Source of the DNA: Gammaproteobacteria bacterium | Lineage (GTDB): Bacteria > Pseudomonadota > Gammaproteobacteria > Coxiellales > Coxiellaceae | NCBI GenBank assembly: GCA_023266215.1 | Contig: JAHFRQ010000005.1 | Coordinates: 32,963 to 96,962 of the forward strand | Reading direction: 5' to 3' | Length of the DNA stretch: 64,000 nucleotides | In this document: one piece after another, positions 1-10,240 of the stretch | How the letters are laid out: each line of letters begins with the position of its first letter | Numbering within the stretch: the stretch's first letter is position 1 | Position numbers and translations under genes: made by a program | The notes under the pieces: generated by a model | Database searches by the model: none | Told to the model about the DNA's origin: nothing | What the model saw: the letters and a program-made list of their open reading frames with translations, nothing else

Positions 1-55
1 GATTTTAATAAGATGCGCAGAAAGGTCAATACCGTATTTTGGTTACTTTTTGATA

Positions 56-143
56 TTTCCCCTTCGCTCGCGCTCGGGTTCTGAAAGATTTTTTTGGCGC
101 GCGGGTTCTGAAAGATTTTTGGGGCTCGGGTTCTGAAAGAAGG
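56..143. repeat. Cluster of three GC-rich repeat tails
   Basis: Three copies of GGGTTCTGAAAG lie at about 76, 103 and 128, separated by T-rich linkers, directly after the stop codon of the heptosyltransferase gene. The first copy is preceded by CCCTTCGCTCGCGCTC, which matches the tail of the MITE-like elements at 27.2, 32.2 and 34.1 kb and the insertion inside the Smr gene at 54.3 kb. It looks like a degenerated small tandem array of a dispersed palindromic repeat. The first 55 bases of the window show nothing else recognisable. Confidence 0.6.
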
Positions 144-1157
144 TTATTCCGAAGACATCGCCAACAGCACGCGGCTCGGCAATAATAATTTCATACAATT
201 GTGATGCTGCAGCGGACAAGTGCGCGCAAAGCAGGGTTGGCACGATAAATCTAATTGTAAAATAGCGGCTTTGTTTGATAGCGGCGGTGTAAATGCGGTT
301 GATGTTGAACCATAAATCGCAATTACTTTTCGATCCAATGCGGCTGCAATATGCATTAAACCAGAATCATTCGTTACAACAGTATTTGCCAATGACAATA
401 AATCCACGGCTTCTGATAAATTGGTTTTGCCAATTAAATTTTCACATTGATTATGGGTTATTGCCTGAATTTCATCCGCAATGGCTAAATCATTTTGTGA
501 GCCAAATAACCAAACAGACCACCCTTCTGATATTTTTTGATTGGCTACCGCTGCAAAATACTCTGGCAGCCAGCGCTTTGATGAACCAAACTCAGCGCCC
601 GGACACAACGCTAATATTTTTTCTGATTGTTTTAGATTATATTTTTTTAAAGCATGCTCAACTTGTTCTGGCTGAATATTAAATTTTGGTATTAAAAAAT
701 CACTGGGTAATTGATGGTTGGCGGGAAAAGCTAATGCTGCAAATCGATCAATCATTTTAGGATAATTTTTTTTATTTAATATTCTCGCATTATTTAATAA
801 ACCAAATCGACACTCACCCAACCATCCTGTTCGAATAGGAATATGTGCCCAAAATGGAATTAAAGCCGATTTAAATGAATTGGGTAAAATAATGGCTTGC
901 GAATAGCGCTCCGCTCGCAACTTTTTCGCAAAATCATATCTTTTTTTTAGTAACAAAGCGCCGTGCCCAAAGGGTGAGATAATCGCGCGATTTATTTCTG
1001 GCATGCGATTAAGCAAAGGCTCACTCCACGCGGGCGCTAAGACATCAATCATTACCGCTGGATCTTTTTGTTTTAGTAATTTAAATAAAACCTGTGCCAT
1101 GACCATATCGCCAACCCACGCCGGGCCGACAATTAATATTTTTCGATTACTTAACAT
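144..1157 (-). CDS. waaF: ADP-heptose--LPS heptosyltransferase II
   Basis: A glycosyltransferase family 9 protein of 337 residues that should add the second heptose to the inner core of lipopolysaccharide on the cytoplasmic face of the inner membrane. Visible signatures are the N-terminal GPAWVGDMVM loop, the central CPGAEFGSSKRWLPEYFA segment that binds the ADP-sugar, and NDSGLMHIAAAL in the second Rossmann half. E. coli WaaF is about 348 residues, so this copy is full length. The start at 1157 is chosen over an upstream in-frame one because family members begin just before the KILIVGP strand. It overlaps the 3' end of the upstream zinc-finger gene by 11 bases, so the two are probably co-translated. 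WaaC or another heptosyltransferase is the main alternative, but the motif pattern fits WaaF better. Confidence 0.85.
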   Translation of the reverse strand: MLSNRKILIVGPAWVGDMVMAQVLFKLLKQKDPAVMIDVLAPAWSEPLLNRMPEINRAIISPFGHGALLLKKRYDFAKKLRAERYSQAIILPNSFKSALIPFWAHIPIRTGWLGECRFGLLNNARILNKKNYPKMIDRFAALAFPANHQLPSDFLIPKFNIQPEQVEHALKKYNLKQSEKILALCPGAEFGSSKRWLPEYFAAVANQKISEGWSVWLFGSQNDLAIADEIQAITHNQCENLIGKTNLSEAVDLLSLANTVVTNDSGLMHIAAALDRKVIAIYGSTSTAFTPPLSNKAAILQLDLSCQPCFARTCPLQHHNCMKLLLPSRVLLAMSSE

Positions 1158-1329
1158 GTAATTCGTATTCCGTTTCGCAATAAGGGCACACTTCGCGGCC
1201 CGATTTTTCAATCGCTAAATAAACACGCGGATGCGCGTCAAATAATTTTTCATCTGGCATCGGACAGCACAACGGTAGGTTTTTTTCTGTGACCACCACT
1301 TTTCGTTTTGCGCAAGCTTCTTTTTTCAT
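1147..1329 (-). CDS. Small zinc-finger (CHCC type) protein
   Basis: A 60-residue protein with the pattern Cys-Cys, then HPRVYLAIEKSG, then CPYC near the C-terminus. This is the CHCC zinc-finger layout shared with the NDUFS6 subunit of mitochondrial complex I and found as a stand-alone small protein in many gammaproteobacteria. Its biochemical role is not established. The ATG at 1329 is preceded by GGAGAATATA, a good ribosome-binding site, whereas longer in-frame starts lack one. It heads a two-gene unit with the heptosyltransferase gene, overlapping it by 11 bases. Confidence 0.8.
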   Translation of the reverse strand: MKKEACAKRKVVVTEKNLPLCCPMPDEKLFDAHPRVYLAIEKSGREVCPYCETEYELHVK

Positions 1330-1420
1330 TATATTCTCCAAAACACGAGTATCTAAATTTTTTTCACAGTGTAACATATTCGACTTCTTTGCACACTTTG
1401 ATTACCAATGGAGATTTTTT

Positions 1421-2359
1421 ATGAGCTATAAAATACTGATATGCCTTGTTTTAACGTGTTTTTTTGCTAATTTTACTGATGCAGCTGAAACCAATATTGG
1501 CTTATTTGGCTCAAAAGACGGTAATTATGACGTGCCTATTGCGCAGGTTACAACACTGGTTCAAAGCGTAATTAATATCAATCTGTACCGGCAAGTTAAA
1601 ATTCAAGTAATCAATAATACTAATCAAAAACCAGATCATATCCTAGCTTATTTATATGCGAAAAATACGCATGCTTTATCGGTGACCAGAATTAATATCA
1701 CACCCACATTTCAAGCCACTAGAATAACTGAAAATTATATTCTAGCAACAAGTGATTTAAAGCAGCAGCCGGGTTTTCAATCTCAAAACAATTATCCTGT
1801 TTGTCCTGATATCACAACGCAATTATTAGTTATCAGCCCTGAAACGCAACACGCTGAATTAGCTGGCGCCCTGGCAGTGGCAGATGCGGGCAAATCAGCT
1901 GGATTAAAAACCGTTAAATTATTGCGTGGCATGGCAACGCGTGAAAATATTTTAAATTACCTAAGCTGCCCAAAATTAATTGGCGAGTATTTCGATGGTG
2001 CTGGCAATATGCAATTAATCAGCACCATTGATGGCGTAATCACTTATCAAGATCTGCAAAATTTATTTCCAAAACAATTTAATTTTAAAGTCACCGCTAT
2101 TTCAACAGCGGCGTTTGGCTTTAATGATCCTATAAAAAGCGTGATGATCAATGATGTAGAAGCGCAGCAATATATTGCGAGTAAAACTGCGCTCTATATT
2201 GGAACAGGTGATCAAACTGCTTCTTGCACCATGATTGGTGTCATTAAAAATCCTTCGCACGACATGTCGCAAGTATTTTCGGGTTGCTATATTGCCTTTG
2301 GCTCACCTGAAGATCAGTGGGGAATGGACGGACAAGGCAGCTCACATTTTGGAAATTGA
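1421..2359 (+). CDS. Exported protein of unknown function
   Basis: A 312-residue protein that begins with a typical Sec signal peptide: one lysine at residue 4, then the hydrophobic stretch ILICLVLTCFFANF, with probable cleavage after Ala-Asp-Ala around residue 22. The mature part is rich in Asn, Gln, Ile and Thr with alternating hydrophobics, suggesting beta structure, and has several cysteines that could form periplasmic disulfides. I recognise no family. A much longer in-frame ORF begins at 1289, but ATG 1421 has GGAG about 10 bases upstream and gives the signal peptide at the correct place. It is the first gene of the plus-strand pair with the CBS protein, 46 bases upstream of it. Confidence 0.65.
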   Translation: MSYKILICLVLTCFFANFTDAAETNIGLFGSKDGNYDVPIAQVTTLVQSVININLYRQVKIQVINNTNQKPDHILAYLYAKNTHALSVTRINITPTFQATRITENYILATSDLKQQPGFQSQNNYPVCPDITTQLLVISPETQHAELAGALAVADAGKSAGLKTVKLLRGMATRENILNYLSCPKLIGEYFDGAGNMQLISTIDGVITYQDLQNLFPKQFNFKVTAISTAAFGFNDPIKSVMINDVEAQQYIASKTALYIGTGDQTASCTMIGVIKNPSHDMSQVFSGCYIAFGSPEDQWGMDGQGSSHFGN

Positions 2360-2405
2360 GCAACCTGAGTTAGAATGAGCCTCTTTAAAAACGTGAGACG
2401 GCACT

Positions 2406-2945
2406 ATGGCAAAATTTGAAGCGCTTCCAACGATTGCAATTGATCCCATGGATACGATGTTGCGCACGCAACATCTCCCGGAACTCGTGCACCTGACCGA
2501 TTCCGCATTGTCCGTAATGACAGATTTTACAAAAATCGCACCGCATACCATTCGTCCTGAAAGCACAATGGATGAAGCGATTTATGAAATGAAAGCATCG
2601 GGCGTGCATTTGTTGTTGGTGATTAATGATGAGGGACATTTTCGCGGCATTATCAGCTCTGAAGATGTCCTGGGCGAAAAGCCGATTCAACTATTGCAAG
2701 AACGTCGCATTCCACGCAATCAAATTCTCGTCAATATGATCATGGTGCCATTTTCTGAAATTACGGCCATTGATATGAACGTGATTGAAACCGCACGCGT
2801 TGGCAATATTGTTAAAACATTATCTGAAAAGGGACAACATTATGCACTTGCCGTGTCGCCTCAATCAGATTCAGCGGCTCAAATCATTTGTGGAATTTTT
2901 ACAACAACGCAAATTAGCAATCAGTTGCATGCTGAGATTGGATGA
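2406..2945 (+). CDS. CBS-domain pair protein
   Basis: A 179-residue soluble protein. After about 50 residues the sequence shows two CBS repeats: the first includes APHTIRPESTMDEAIYEM, LLLVINDEGHFRGIISSEDVL, and the second runs from MVPFSEITAID through the LAVSPQSD and IICGIFTTTQIS strands. Stand-alone CBS pairs usually bind adenosine nucleotides and act as energy or ligand sensors, but no partner domain is fused here, so the role is unassigned. The start has only a weak GAG-type ribosome site and sits 46 bases after the exported protein. A perfect hairpin follows the stop. Confidence 0.75.
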   Translation: MAKFEALPTIAIDPMDTMLRTQHLPELVHLTDSALSVMTDFTKIAPHTIRPESTMDEAIYEMKASGVHLLLVINDEGHFRGIISSEDVLGEKPIQLLQERRIPRNQILVNMIMVPFSEITAIDMNVIETARVGNIVKTLSEKGQHYALAVSPQSDSAAQIICGIFTTTQISNQLHAEIG

Positions 2946-2963
2946 AAGATAACAGATACTGAA

Positions 2964-2984
2964 TCCCGCGGCGTAACCGCGGGA
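2964..2984. terminator. Hairpin between convergent genes
   Basis: A perfect 8-bp GC-rich stem (TCCCGCGG / CCGCGGGA) with a 5-base loop lies between the CBS gene on plus and fis on minus, whose ends are 47 bases apart. No long T-run follows on either strand, so it may be a weak bidirectional terminator or an RNA 3'-end stabiliser. Confidence 0.5.
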
Positions 2985-2992
2985 TAACAGCT

Positions 2993-3268
2993 TTAATTCA
3001 AACCGTAAATCGCCATTTTCTTGCGCAATGTGCCACGGCTCAAGCCTAAAACGATCGCCGCTTTGCTTTGATTGCCGTTCGTCAGCTTCAAAACCATGTT
3101 CAACAATGGTTTTTCTACTTCAGCCAAAACTAAGTTATATAAATTAGCTGGCATTTGGCCATCAAGCGTTGTCACATATTGTTGCAATGCGTGACTCACA
3201 CTTTCTTGCAAGCTCAGTTGATCACCAGCATGGTGTGCAGGTGTCAATGATACCACTTGGTTTTCCAT
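2993..3268 (-). CDS. fis: Fis-family nucleoid/DNA-binding protein
   Basis: A protein of 91 residues ending in the Fis helix-turn-helix, with the diagnostic NGNQSKAAIVLGLSRGTLRKKM segment at the extreme C-terminus. Preceding helices (residues 25-65, with LYNLVLAEVEKPLLNMVLKLT) form the Fis dimer core. Fis bends DNA and modulates rRNA, virulence and replication genes; several paralogs are common in Legionellales. ATG 3268 has AGGAG 11 bases upstream. An alternative GTG at 3289 would add seven residues but would put that site inside the gene. It is a single gene with its own promoter, not in the usual dusB-fis pair. Confidence 0.85.
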   Translation of the reverse strand: MENQVVSLTPAHHAGDQLSLQESVSHALQQYVTTLDGQMPANLYNLVLAEVEKPLLNMVLKLTNGNQSKAAIVLGLSRGTLRKKMAIYGLN

Positions 3269-3371
3269 TATTTTTACTGCTCCTTCCACGTGCCCACTCC
3301 TCGAGTTGTTGATACAAATTTAACCAAAATTTTTTCAGTAACTTTAGTTTGTCTTTGTTACTGGTGGGGTC

Positions 3372-3399
3372 ATTATAGCACCAGTCAAAAACTGTACAA
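3372..3399 (-). promoter_or_regulatory. Promoter for fis
   Basis: Reading the minus strand: TTGTAC, 16 bases, TATAAT. The -10 matches the sigma-70 consensus and the -35 matches 4 of 6. It lies about 100 bases upstream of the fis start, in the gap after zapE. Confidence 0.5.
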
Positions 3400-3473
3400 G
3401 TAAAAAATTAAATTATTTTAAATTTTGATCAATTTATTTTTTTTGATTACTTTTCGTACATTTCGTGCGCAAT

Positions 3474-5197
<1,724 letters not shown>

Positions 5198-5260
5198 TCA
5201 CATTATCAGCGATCATGAATCATCATTCAACTTAATTAACTTAATGATAGTATTTTGATT

Positions 5261-6070
5261 ATGAAAAATTTTCTACTGTCTGTTTTTAAAAGATTTTATA
5301 CTCGCAATTGCGCATTACAAGCTGCGAGCTTGGCTTATTCCACGCTGCTGTCTATTGTGCCATTAATTATGGTTTTATTTTATATATTGTCTTTTTTTCC
5401 CTTATTGCAAAACACAGGGAAGCAAATCGAAGGATTTGTTTTAAATAATTTTGTCGCTAACTCAGCGCAATCAATCGAGCAAGAACTACAAGTATTTTTA
5501 AAGTATATGACAGCTTTGTCGTGGATTAATATTATGTCGCTTGGCGCGGTTGCCTTATTGTTGATTTTCAATATGGTGACGGCTGTCAATAATATTTGGG
5601 AAGTAAAATTGCGCGCTGCTTTTGCCTGGTCGACTTTGTTGTATTTTGTTATTTTATTGCTTTCGCCCATTGTTTTTGGCGTGCTGCTGCTCGCCAGCTC
5701 TTATTTAACATCGCTGCCGCTATTATCCCATTTGGTGCAAATTGATTTTTTGCGAAAGCCAATAATATCTGTTTTTCCTTTTATCATTGAGTGGCTCGTG
5801 TTCAGCGCTTTTAATTGGCTCATGCCAAGCTGTCAGGTGAAAATAAAATTTGCTTGCATCGCAGGATTAATTACAACAGTATTTTTTGAAATAGCCAAAT
5901 GGGGTTTTGTTGAGTATTTTCGCTTCTTCCCAACGTATCGATTAATTTATGGCGCCTTGGCCACTATTCCTATTTTCTTAGTATGGATTTATTTATCATG
6001 GCTGATTATTTTGATCGGCACATTAATTTGCCATCAATTGCAAAATACAAAATACTTAAGAGAACATTAA
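5261..6070 (+). CDS. YihY/BrkB-family inner-membrane protein
   Basis: A polytopic membrane protein of 269 residues with about six hydrophobic segments. The N-terminal AASLAYSTLLSIVPLIMVLF is the hallmark of the YihY/BrkB (UPF0761) family, and NNIWEVK after the second pair of helices is also typical. The family was once called ribonuclease BN or virulence factor BrkB, but its molecular function is unsettled. ATG 5261 is preferred to the in-frame TTG at 5255. No convincing ribosome site precedes it. It diverges from wrbA with an 87-base spacer. Confidence 0.8.
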   Translation: MKNFLLSVFKRFYTRNCALQAASLAYSTLLSIVPLIMVLFYILSFFPLLQNTGKQIEGFVLNNFVANSAQSIEQELQVFLKYMTALSWINIMSLGAVALLLIFNMVTAVNNIWEVKLRAAFAWSTLLYFVILLLSPIVFGVLLLASSYLTSLPLLSHLVQIDFLRKPIISVFPFIIEWLVFSAFNWLMPSCQVKIKFACIAGLITTVFFEIAKWGFVEYFRFFPTYRLIYGALATIPIFLVWIYLSWLIILIGTLICHQLQNTKYLREH

Positions 6071-6150
6071 TTTTTGAAAAATAGTGCAATTCACTATTTA
6101 ACACAGTACAGTTTAGTTAGAATCACTGAACTAAAATAATTGGGGTGAAT

Positions 6151-8811
6151 ATGTCAAGACAACAAAAACCGGCGGAACTTAATCTTTGTTATTTTAGTAC
6201 AAGCACATCAACGCCCCCGAGAGGCAGTTCATCAACCGACATTCCAGGTGCAACACCGGGAGGACCAAGTACCGCTTCTACTTCTGCGCCCGAAACACCC
6301 TATGATCTACATAATGATCTACATAAACGGTCATTTTCTCTGCCAAGATATGGCTCCGCATGTGAAAATATTGATCCTGGTCAGCCAGAAAAGGCGGAGG
6401 TGAAAGCAAGCGTTCAAACCACTGACGCAGTAATTCTAACACCACCGCGAAGCTCACAAAATGGCGAAAAGATAATACCCATAAAACCACTCACTCCACC
6501 AGCAGAGGATTTGAGTCAAGTATCCGACAAATCGGATGAAGTGACTGAAGTGACTAAGGCATTTGATCCTCGAAAACACTTAGAAGCGGTAACTGATTGC
6601 GTACTGAAAGATTTTTTTCAGGAAACAATAGAAACAGAGGTGCGTAAGGCTGCTGAGCCTGCGCCTCTTCATTCAACAGTCGTTCTCAACCGCAGCATCC
6701 CCCGCTCTTCAGGAAGCACAACACCACCTTCTCAGCAGCAAGCGATTTCTTTATCAAGTCCTTTTGTTACCAACGCTGAAGAAACCCCTAAAGTAATCAA
6801 TGTTCCAACGCTTGCTGATCTTCAGGCAATGCTAACTGAACCTTATAATGCAACATACTATGGAGGAAAAATACGGCAATTGTTTAAAGGTATTCTGGCT
6901 GTGCAATATTCGGTTATCGTGTCAGGAACTTTTGCAAAACTGGCTTATGACCACGCTGGAAACGATGTTGCAAAAGGTGATGTTTATTTTGCAACCTCTG
7001 TTTTATCTAACTTTCTCCAAACGATTGCCTTTTTGAATAAATTTGAAAATTTTGTATTGGCAGCTCCTGATAAAGGCAAGCTGTATTTGTCCTGTATTGT
7101 CGGCGGATCTTTCTTGGCGCTCTTAACGGTCGTGACCGCAATCACATTAAGTTTTGACGGCATCGCATCTCTTTTTCCAAACTCACCTGCTTTTGTTTTG
7201 TATATCTGCGGAGGATTTGTTCTAAATGCGTTTATTACAAGGGCATACTCCGGCTCAGACTTATTTTATAAACTCATCACATTTTTAGCCAATCAACGAT
7301 CGCAATCGAATAGCCGCGGAAAAATATCAAGCGATCAGAAGTTTTTATTGGATCTTATAAAATATCGCAGAATGCTAGACAATAAGAACTTTCAACTGAC
7401 GTATGACCCAACTCATCCAGATGCGATTTACGTTCAACTTTATAATAAATTAGAAAGCCTAGGCATTAAATCCCATTACACTAGCATGGAAATATTAATG
7501 GGCGGCTTAAAAAGAATGCCGGCCATGGTACTTGTTATGTTTTCATTAGCTTTAACGCCAATGTGGCTTCGAACATCTCAGTTAGGATTAAATCGGATTC
7601 ATGACGGCTTGGGAAATAATGACTTCTTCACAGCGCTTGCAGCCTCCTCTAATAACATTTTCTATGGTGTCTCTTGTGAAGATTTTCCCGGGCTTGTCGC
7701 AAAATCAGCAACTCGCTTTTTTAAGTATTTAAGAAAGAATTTTTCGGCTGAAGGAGCGGGAGTCATCTGCGGAGTTCTTGGTTTAATATTAGCTGGCATT
7801 GCATTCGGATCTGGCGCAAGCATGGGTTATGAAGCAGACGAATTACTGAACGCCACTAGAAATAAGACCAATAGCACCAATTCTCCAGTTATTTTTCCCA
7901 ACGCAGGGTCCGTTGCACAAGATCTTATTTTTTCTCAATCAGCATTATTAGCAGTATATGTCGCTGTCATTGCAACTTGGGCGAGCTACCTAACAATGAT
8001 AATGGCGGGTCTGATTGCCAATGGTCGCGGATGTCTTTTATTTATTACCGCTGTTGCAGACATCGCAGAAAAAGAAAATATTTCGATGGGAAAAGCGCTT
8101 TTTCGCTACTTATTTCCAGGCTTCATAACACCCAGCATAGCTCTCCCTAATTTTTCCGTTCCAGAAGAAATGGAAGCCGCTATGCTCAGCAACGAAGAAA
8201 AAACAGCGCTAATAACCACATTAAAAAAAGGTTGTGATGGCATAAAAATAACTGGAATAATAAATCTACTGGGCCAGGTCGTTTCAATCAATGAATTAGA
8301 AAATGCGAGATCAATTGAAGTGCCGCAAGATTTGATGGAGAAGCTCATACCAGGATATCCCAAAAGATTCTCTCAAAATCACAATACTATAAAAATTCTC
8401 GGCACAACGATTTCGCCGAGTGACTTGGCTGATAGCTTGCTTCATCAATCACTTCAAACACCGATGAAAACAGCGATGCGAGGCGTTATTGTTGTGACTA
8501 ATCAACAAAATCAACCATTTGCTGTTGCAATCGAATTCACGCAAACTCACAAAGCCCATTATACTGTTTCAGAAAGAGCTGCTACTGAAGCCCGTAAAAA
8601 ATGGGCGGTCAAACCTAAAGCAGCGCCTGCGGCAATCCCATCTCTTCACATGGGTCGCGGAAATGCCAGCGAAAGACAGGGTTTATTAAATCCTCAAAAA
8701 AGCGATTCTCAGCGGTTTTACAATCTTTTTTCTACATCGAGACGCAAGGGCATGGACCCAGCAGAGAGCGAAACAGGCAGCGTTAATTATTCGTCGGTGG
8801 GTTTTCCGTAA
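6151..8811 (+). CDS. Large polytopic protein, candidate effector
   Basis: An 886-residue protein I cannot assign to a family. Residues 1-200 are low-complexity, rich in Ser, Thr and Pro, with acidic patches, and look disordered. Residues about 250-660 hold seven or more hydrophobic segments, among them LYLSCIVGGSFLALLTVVTAI, GVICGVLGLILAGIAFGSG and LLAVYVAVIATWASYLTMIMAG. The last 220 residues are soluble and end in a disordered tail closing with Ser-Val-Gly-Phe-Pro. ATG 6151 has a GGGGTG ribosome site. Its 3' end overlaps the 3' end of tolR by 29 bases on the opposite strand. A disordered N-terminus plus a membrane core plus a flexible tail is a layout seen in type IV-secreted effectors of Legionellales, but that is inference. 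A transporter with long tails is the alternative. Confidence 0.6.
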   Translation: MSRQQKPAELNLCYFSTSTSTPPRGSSSTDIPGATPGGPSTASTSAPETPYDLHNDLHKRSFSLPRYGSACENIDPGQPEKAEVKASVQTTDAVILTPPRSSQNGEKIIPIKPLTPPAEDLSQVSDKSDEVTEVTKAFDPRKHLEAVTDCVLKDFFQETIETEVRKAAEPAPLHSTVVLNRSIPRSSGSTTPPSQQQAISLSSPFVTNAEETPKVINVPTLADLQAMLTEPYNATYYGGKIRQLFKGILAVQYSVIVSGTFAKLAYDHAGNDVAKGDVYFATSVLSNFLQTIAFLNKFENFVLAAPDKGKLYLSCIVGGSFLALLTVVTAITLSFDGIASLFPNSPAFVLYICGGFVLNAFITRAYSGSDLFYKLITFLANQRSQSNSRGKISSDQKFLLDLIKYRRMLDNKNFQLTYDPTHPDAIYVQLYNKLESLGIKSHYTSMEILMGGLKRMPAMVLVMFSLALTPMWLRTSQLGLNRIHDGLGNNDFFTALAASSNNIFYGVSCEDFPGLVAKSATRFFKYLRKNFSAEGAGVICGVLGLILAGIAFGSGASMGYEADELLNATRNKTNSTNSPVIFPNAGSVAQDLIFSQSALLAVYVAVIATWASYLTMIMAGLIANGRGCLLFITAVADIAEKENISMGKALFRYLFPGFITPSIALPNFSVPEEMEAAMLSNEEKTALITTLKKGCDGIKITGIINLLGQVVSINELENARSIEVPQDLMEKLIPGYPKRFSQNHNTIKILGTTISPSDLADSLLHQSLQTPMKTAMRGVIVVTNQQNQPFAVAIEFTQTHKAHYTVSERAATEARKKWAVKPKAAPAAIPSLHMGRGNASERQGLLNPQKSDSQRFYNLFSTSRRKGMDPAESETGSVNYSSVGFP

Positions 8812-9235
8812 TCAGCCCAACATTGGGGGCGCCTGCTTTTTGCAACAGCACCATGGCTTTCATGATTTCACCGTAATTTGCATTCTTATCGCCTTTTACA
8901 TACACATCCACTTCTTGTTTAGTAATAGCTGCGGCTTGCAGTTTATTAGAAACCAGGGACATTAATTCTTGCGGTGCAATGGGCTGACCTGGATTAGCAT
9001 CTACATTTAAAAATAATTGTCCGCTTTGATCAACACTCACGACAATCGGCATTTCCTTTTGCGGCGGCATTGTTTTGGCTGAAGCTTGCGGCAATTGCAC
9101 TTGCACGCCTTGCGTTAATAACGGTGCGGTAATCATAAAAATAACCAGCAGCACCAACATGACATCAATGTACGGCACAACGTTAATTTCCGACAATGGC
9201 CTGCGCTTTAATTTTGAATTTTTTCTTAACGTCAT
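8783..9235 (-). CDS. tolR: Tol-Pal energising protein TolR
   Basis: An ExbD/TolR-family protein of 150 residues with a short cytoplasmic N-terminus, one transmembrane helix (INVVPYIDVMLVLLVIFMI) carrying the conserved proton-path aspartate, and a periplasmic domain. With TolQ it uses the proton motive force to drive TolA and keep the outer membrane attached during division. ATG 9235 overlaps the tolQ stop as ATGA. Normally tolA, tolB and pal follow; here the opposite-strand 886-residue protein gene follows and overlaps the last 29 bases, so the rest of the tol-pal system must be elsewhere. Confidence 0.92.
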   Translation of the reverse strand: MTLRKNSKLKRRPLSEINVVPYIDVMLVLLVIFMITAPLLTQGVQVQLPQASAKTMPPQKEMPIVVSVDQSGQLFLNVDANPGQPIAPQELMSLVSNKLQAAAITKQEVDVYVKGDKNANYGEIMKAMVLLQKAGAPNVGLITENPPTNN

Positions 9236-9918
9236 TTTCCAACCGCTCTTCTTAAAATATTCATGAGTTCCGCAGAGAAAATTTCAGTATCATTTTGCAA
9301 GTTCACCACTTGATTACTAAAGCGATTGTATGCAATTACTGCGGGAATCGCTGCAAATAAACCGAATGCGGTTGCAATTAATGCTTCTGAGATACCAGGC
9401 GCCACCATAGCAATGGATGCTTGATGAGCAGAACCTAATGCTTGAAATGAAGTCATGATTCCCCACACTGTTCCAAACAAACCAACGAACGGACTCACCG
9501 AACCAATGGTTGCCAGCATCGACAACGGCCTTTCCAGTTCATTCACCATTTTGCTTTCTGCAATTTGCATCGCACGCTCTGTATCTTGCGCAATATCTTC
9601 TTTTGAATAGTTTCCCATGGTCTTTAATTTTGAATATGTTTGAAAGCCAGCGACAAATACTTTTTCCATACCCACCGAATTAGAATTAGAATCCGCATCT
9701 TCATGGTTCACTTCTTGATACAGGTTATTTAAATCAGCACCAGACCAAAAACGCGATTGAAATGCTTTGGCATTTTGCCATTGTCTTTTATAAAACTTGC
9801 GACGCTCAATAATCACGCTCCAAGATGCAATGGATGCAGCAAACAAAATCAGCATCACGCATTTCACGACAAATCCTGCATCGATCACATAATTCCATAA
9901 AGAAGGGTTAGTTGTCAT
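9232..9918 (-). CDS. tolQ: Tol-Pal motor protein TolQ
   Basis: A 228-residue MotA/TolQ/ExbB-family protein. Three hydrophobic segments are visible: an N-terminal anchor around VIDAGFVVKCVMLILFAASI, and two later ones in the family block from RPLSMLATIGSVSPFVGLFGTVWGIM to EALIATAFGLFAAIPAVIAYN. It forms the proton-conducting pentamer around TolR. ATG 9918 has GAGG nine bases upstream; longer in-frame starts fall inside the preceding gene. The usual upstream neighbour ybgC is absent, and the start lies 11 bases inside the 3' end of a nucleotidyltransferase gene, so TolQ synthesis may be coupled to it. Confidence 0.92.
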   Translation of the reverse strand: MTTNPSLWNYVIDAGFVVKCVMLILFAASIASWSVIIERRKFYKRQWQNAKAFQSRFWSGADLNNLYQEVNHEDADSNSNSVGMEKVFVAGFQTYSKLKTMGNYSKEDIAQDTERAMQIAESKMVNELERPLSMLATIGSVSPFVGLFGTVWGIMTSFQALGSAHQASIAMVAPGISEALIATAFGLFAAIPAVIAYNRFSNQVVNLQNDTEIFSAELMNILRRAVGK

Positions 9919-10240
9919 TTTTTGATCCTCGTTCGTAAAATACCTTTCCAACACGATTAATATGCTCTACCAATCCAGGGTTACTAATGTCACTCAAAAT
10001 AGAAATATCAAAAAGGTAAGGTATGTAAGTATCATCTAATTCAGATTGAATATTGGAAATATCATCATAGCAAAGATCACTATTCCCAATTAATGTTAAA
10101 TCAATATCGGATCCCACTTTATAATTCCCCATCGCGCGCGAACCATATAAAATAACTTTTTTAACATGAATGTTCTTTTCGAAAATAGCATTGATCTCGT
10201 CGATAACTGCTTTTTTTAAACCAAATTGATCTGTCATCAT
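9908..10240 (-). CDS. MNT-type minimal nucleotidyltransferase
   Basis: A 110-residue minimal nucleotidyltransferase with the signature GSRAMGNYKVGSDIDL around residues 33-48 (GS motif then DxD), and a third acidic residue in the FDISIL strand. In HEPN/MNT modules this protein is the antitoxin partner that modifies (adenylylates) the HEPN RNase. ATG 10240 overlaps the stop of the HEPN gene as ATGA. Its own stop lies 11 bases inside tolQ. Such modules move horizontally and are common as defence or stabilisation systems. Confidence 0.88.
   Translation of the reverse strand: MMTDQFGLKKAVIDEINAIFEKNIHVKKVILYGSRAMGNYKVGSDIDLTLIGNSDLCYDDISNIQSELDDTYIPYLFDISILSDISNPGLVEHINRVGKVFYERGSKNDN

Noticed and set aside
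293..682. 129-codon plus-strand ORF
   Set aside because: Lies entirely antisense within the conserved heptosyltransferase gene and resembles no protein.
6061..6150. Promoter upstream of the 886-residue gene
   Set aside because: Candidates such as TTAACA with TAGAAT are spaced by only 14 bases, and no other pair fits well.
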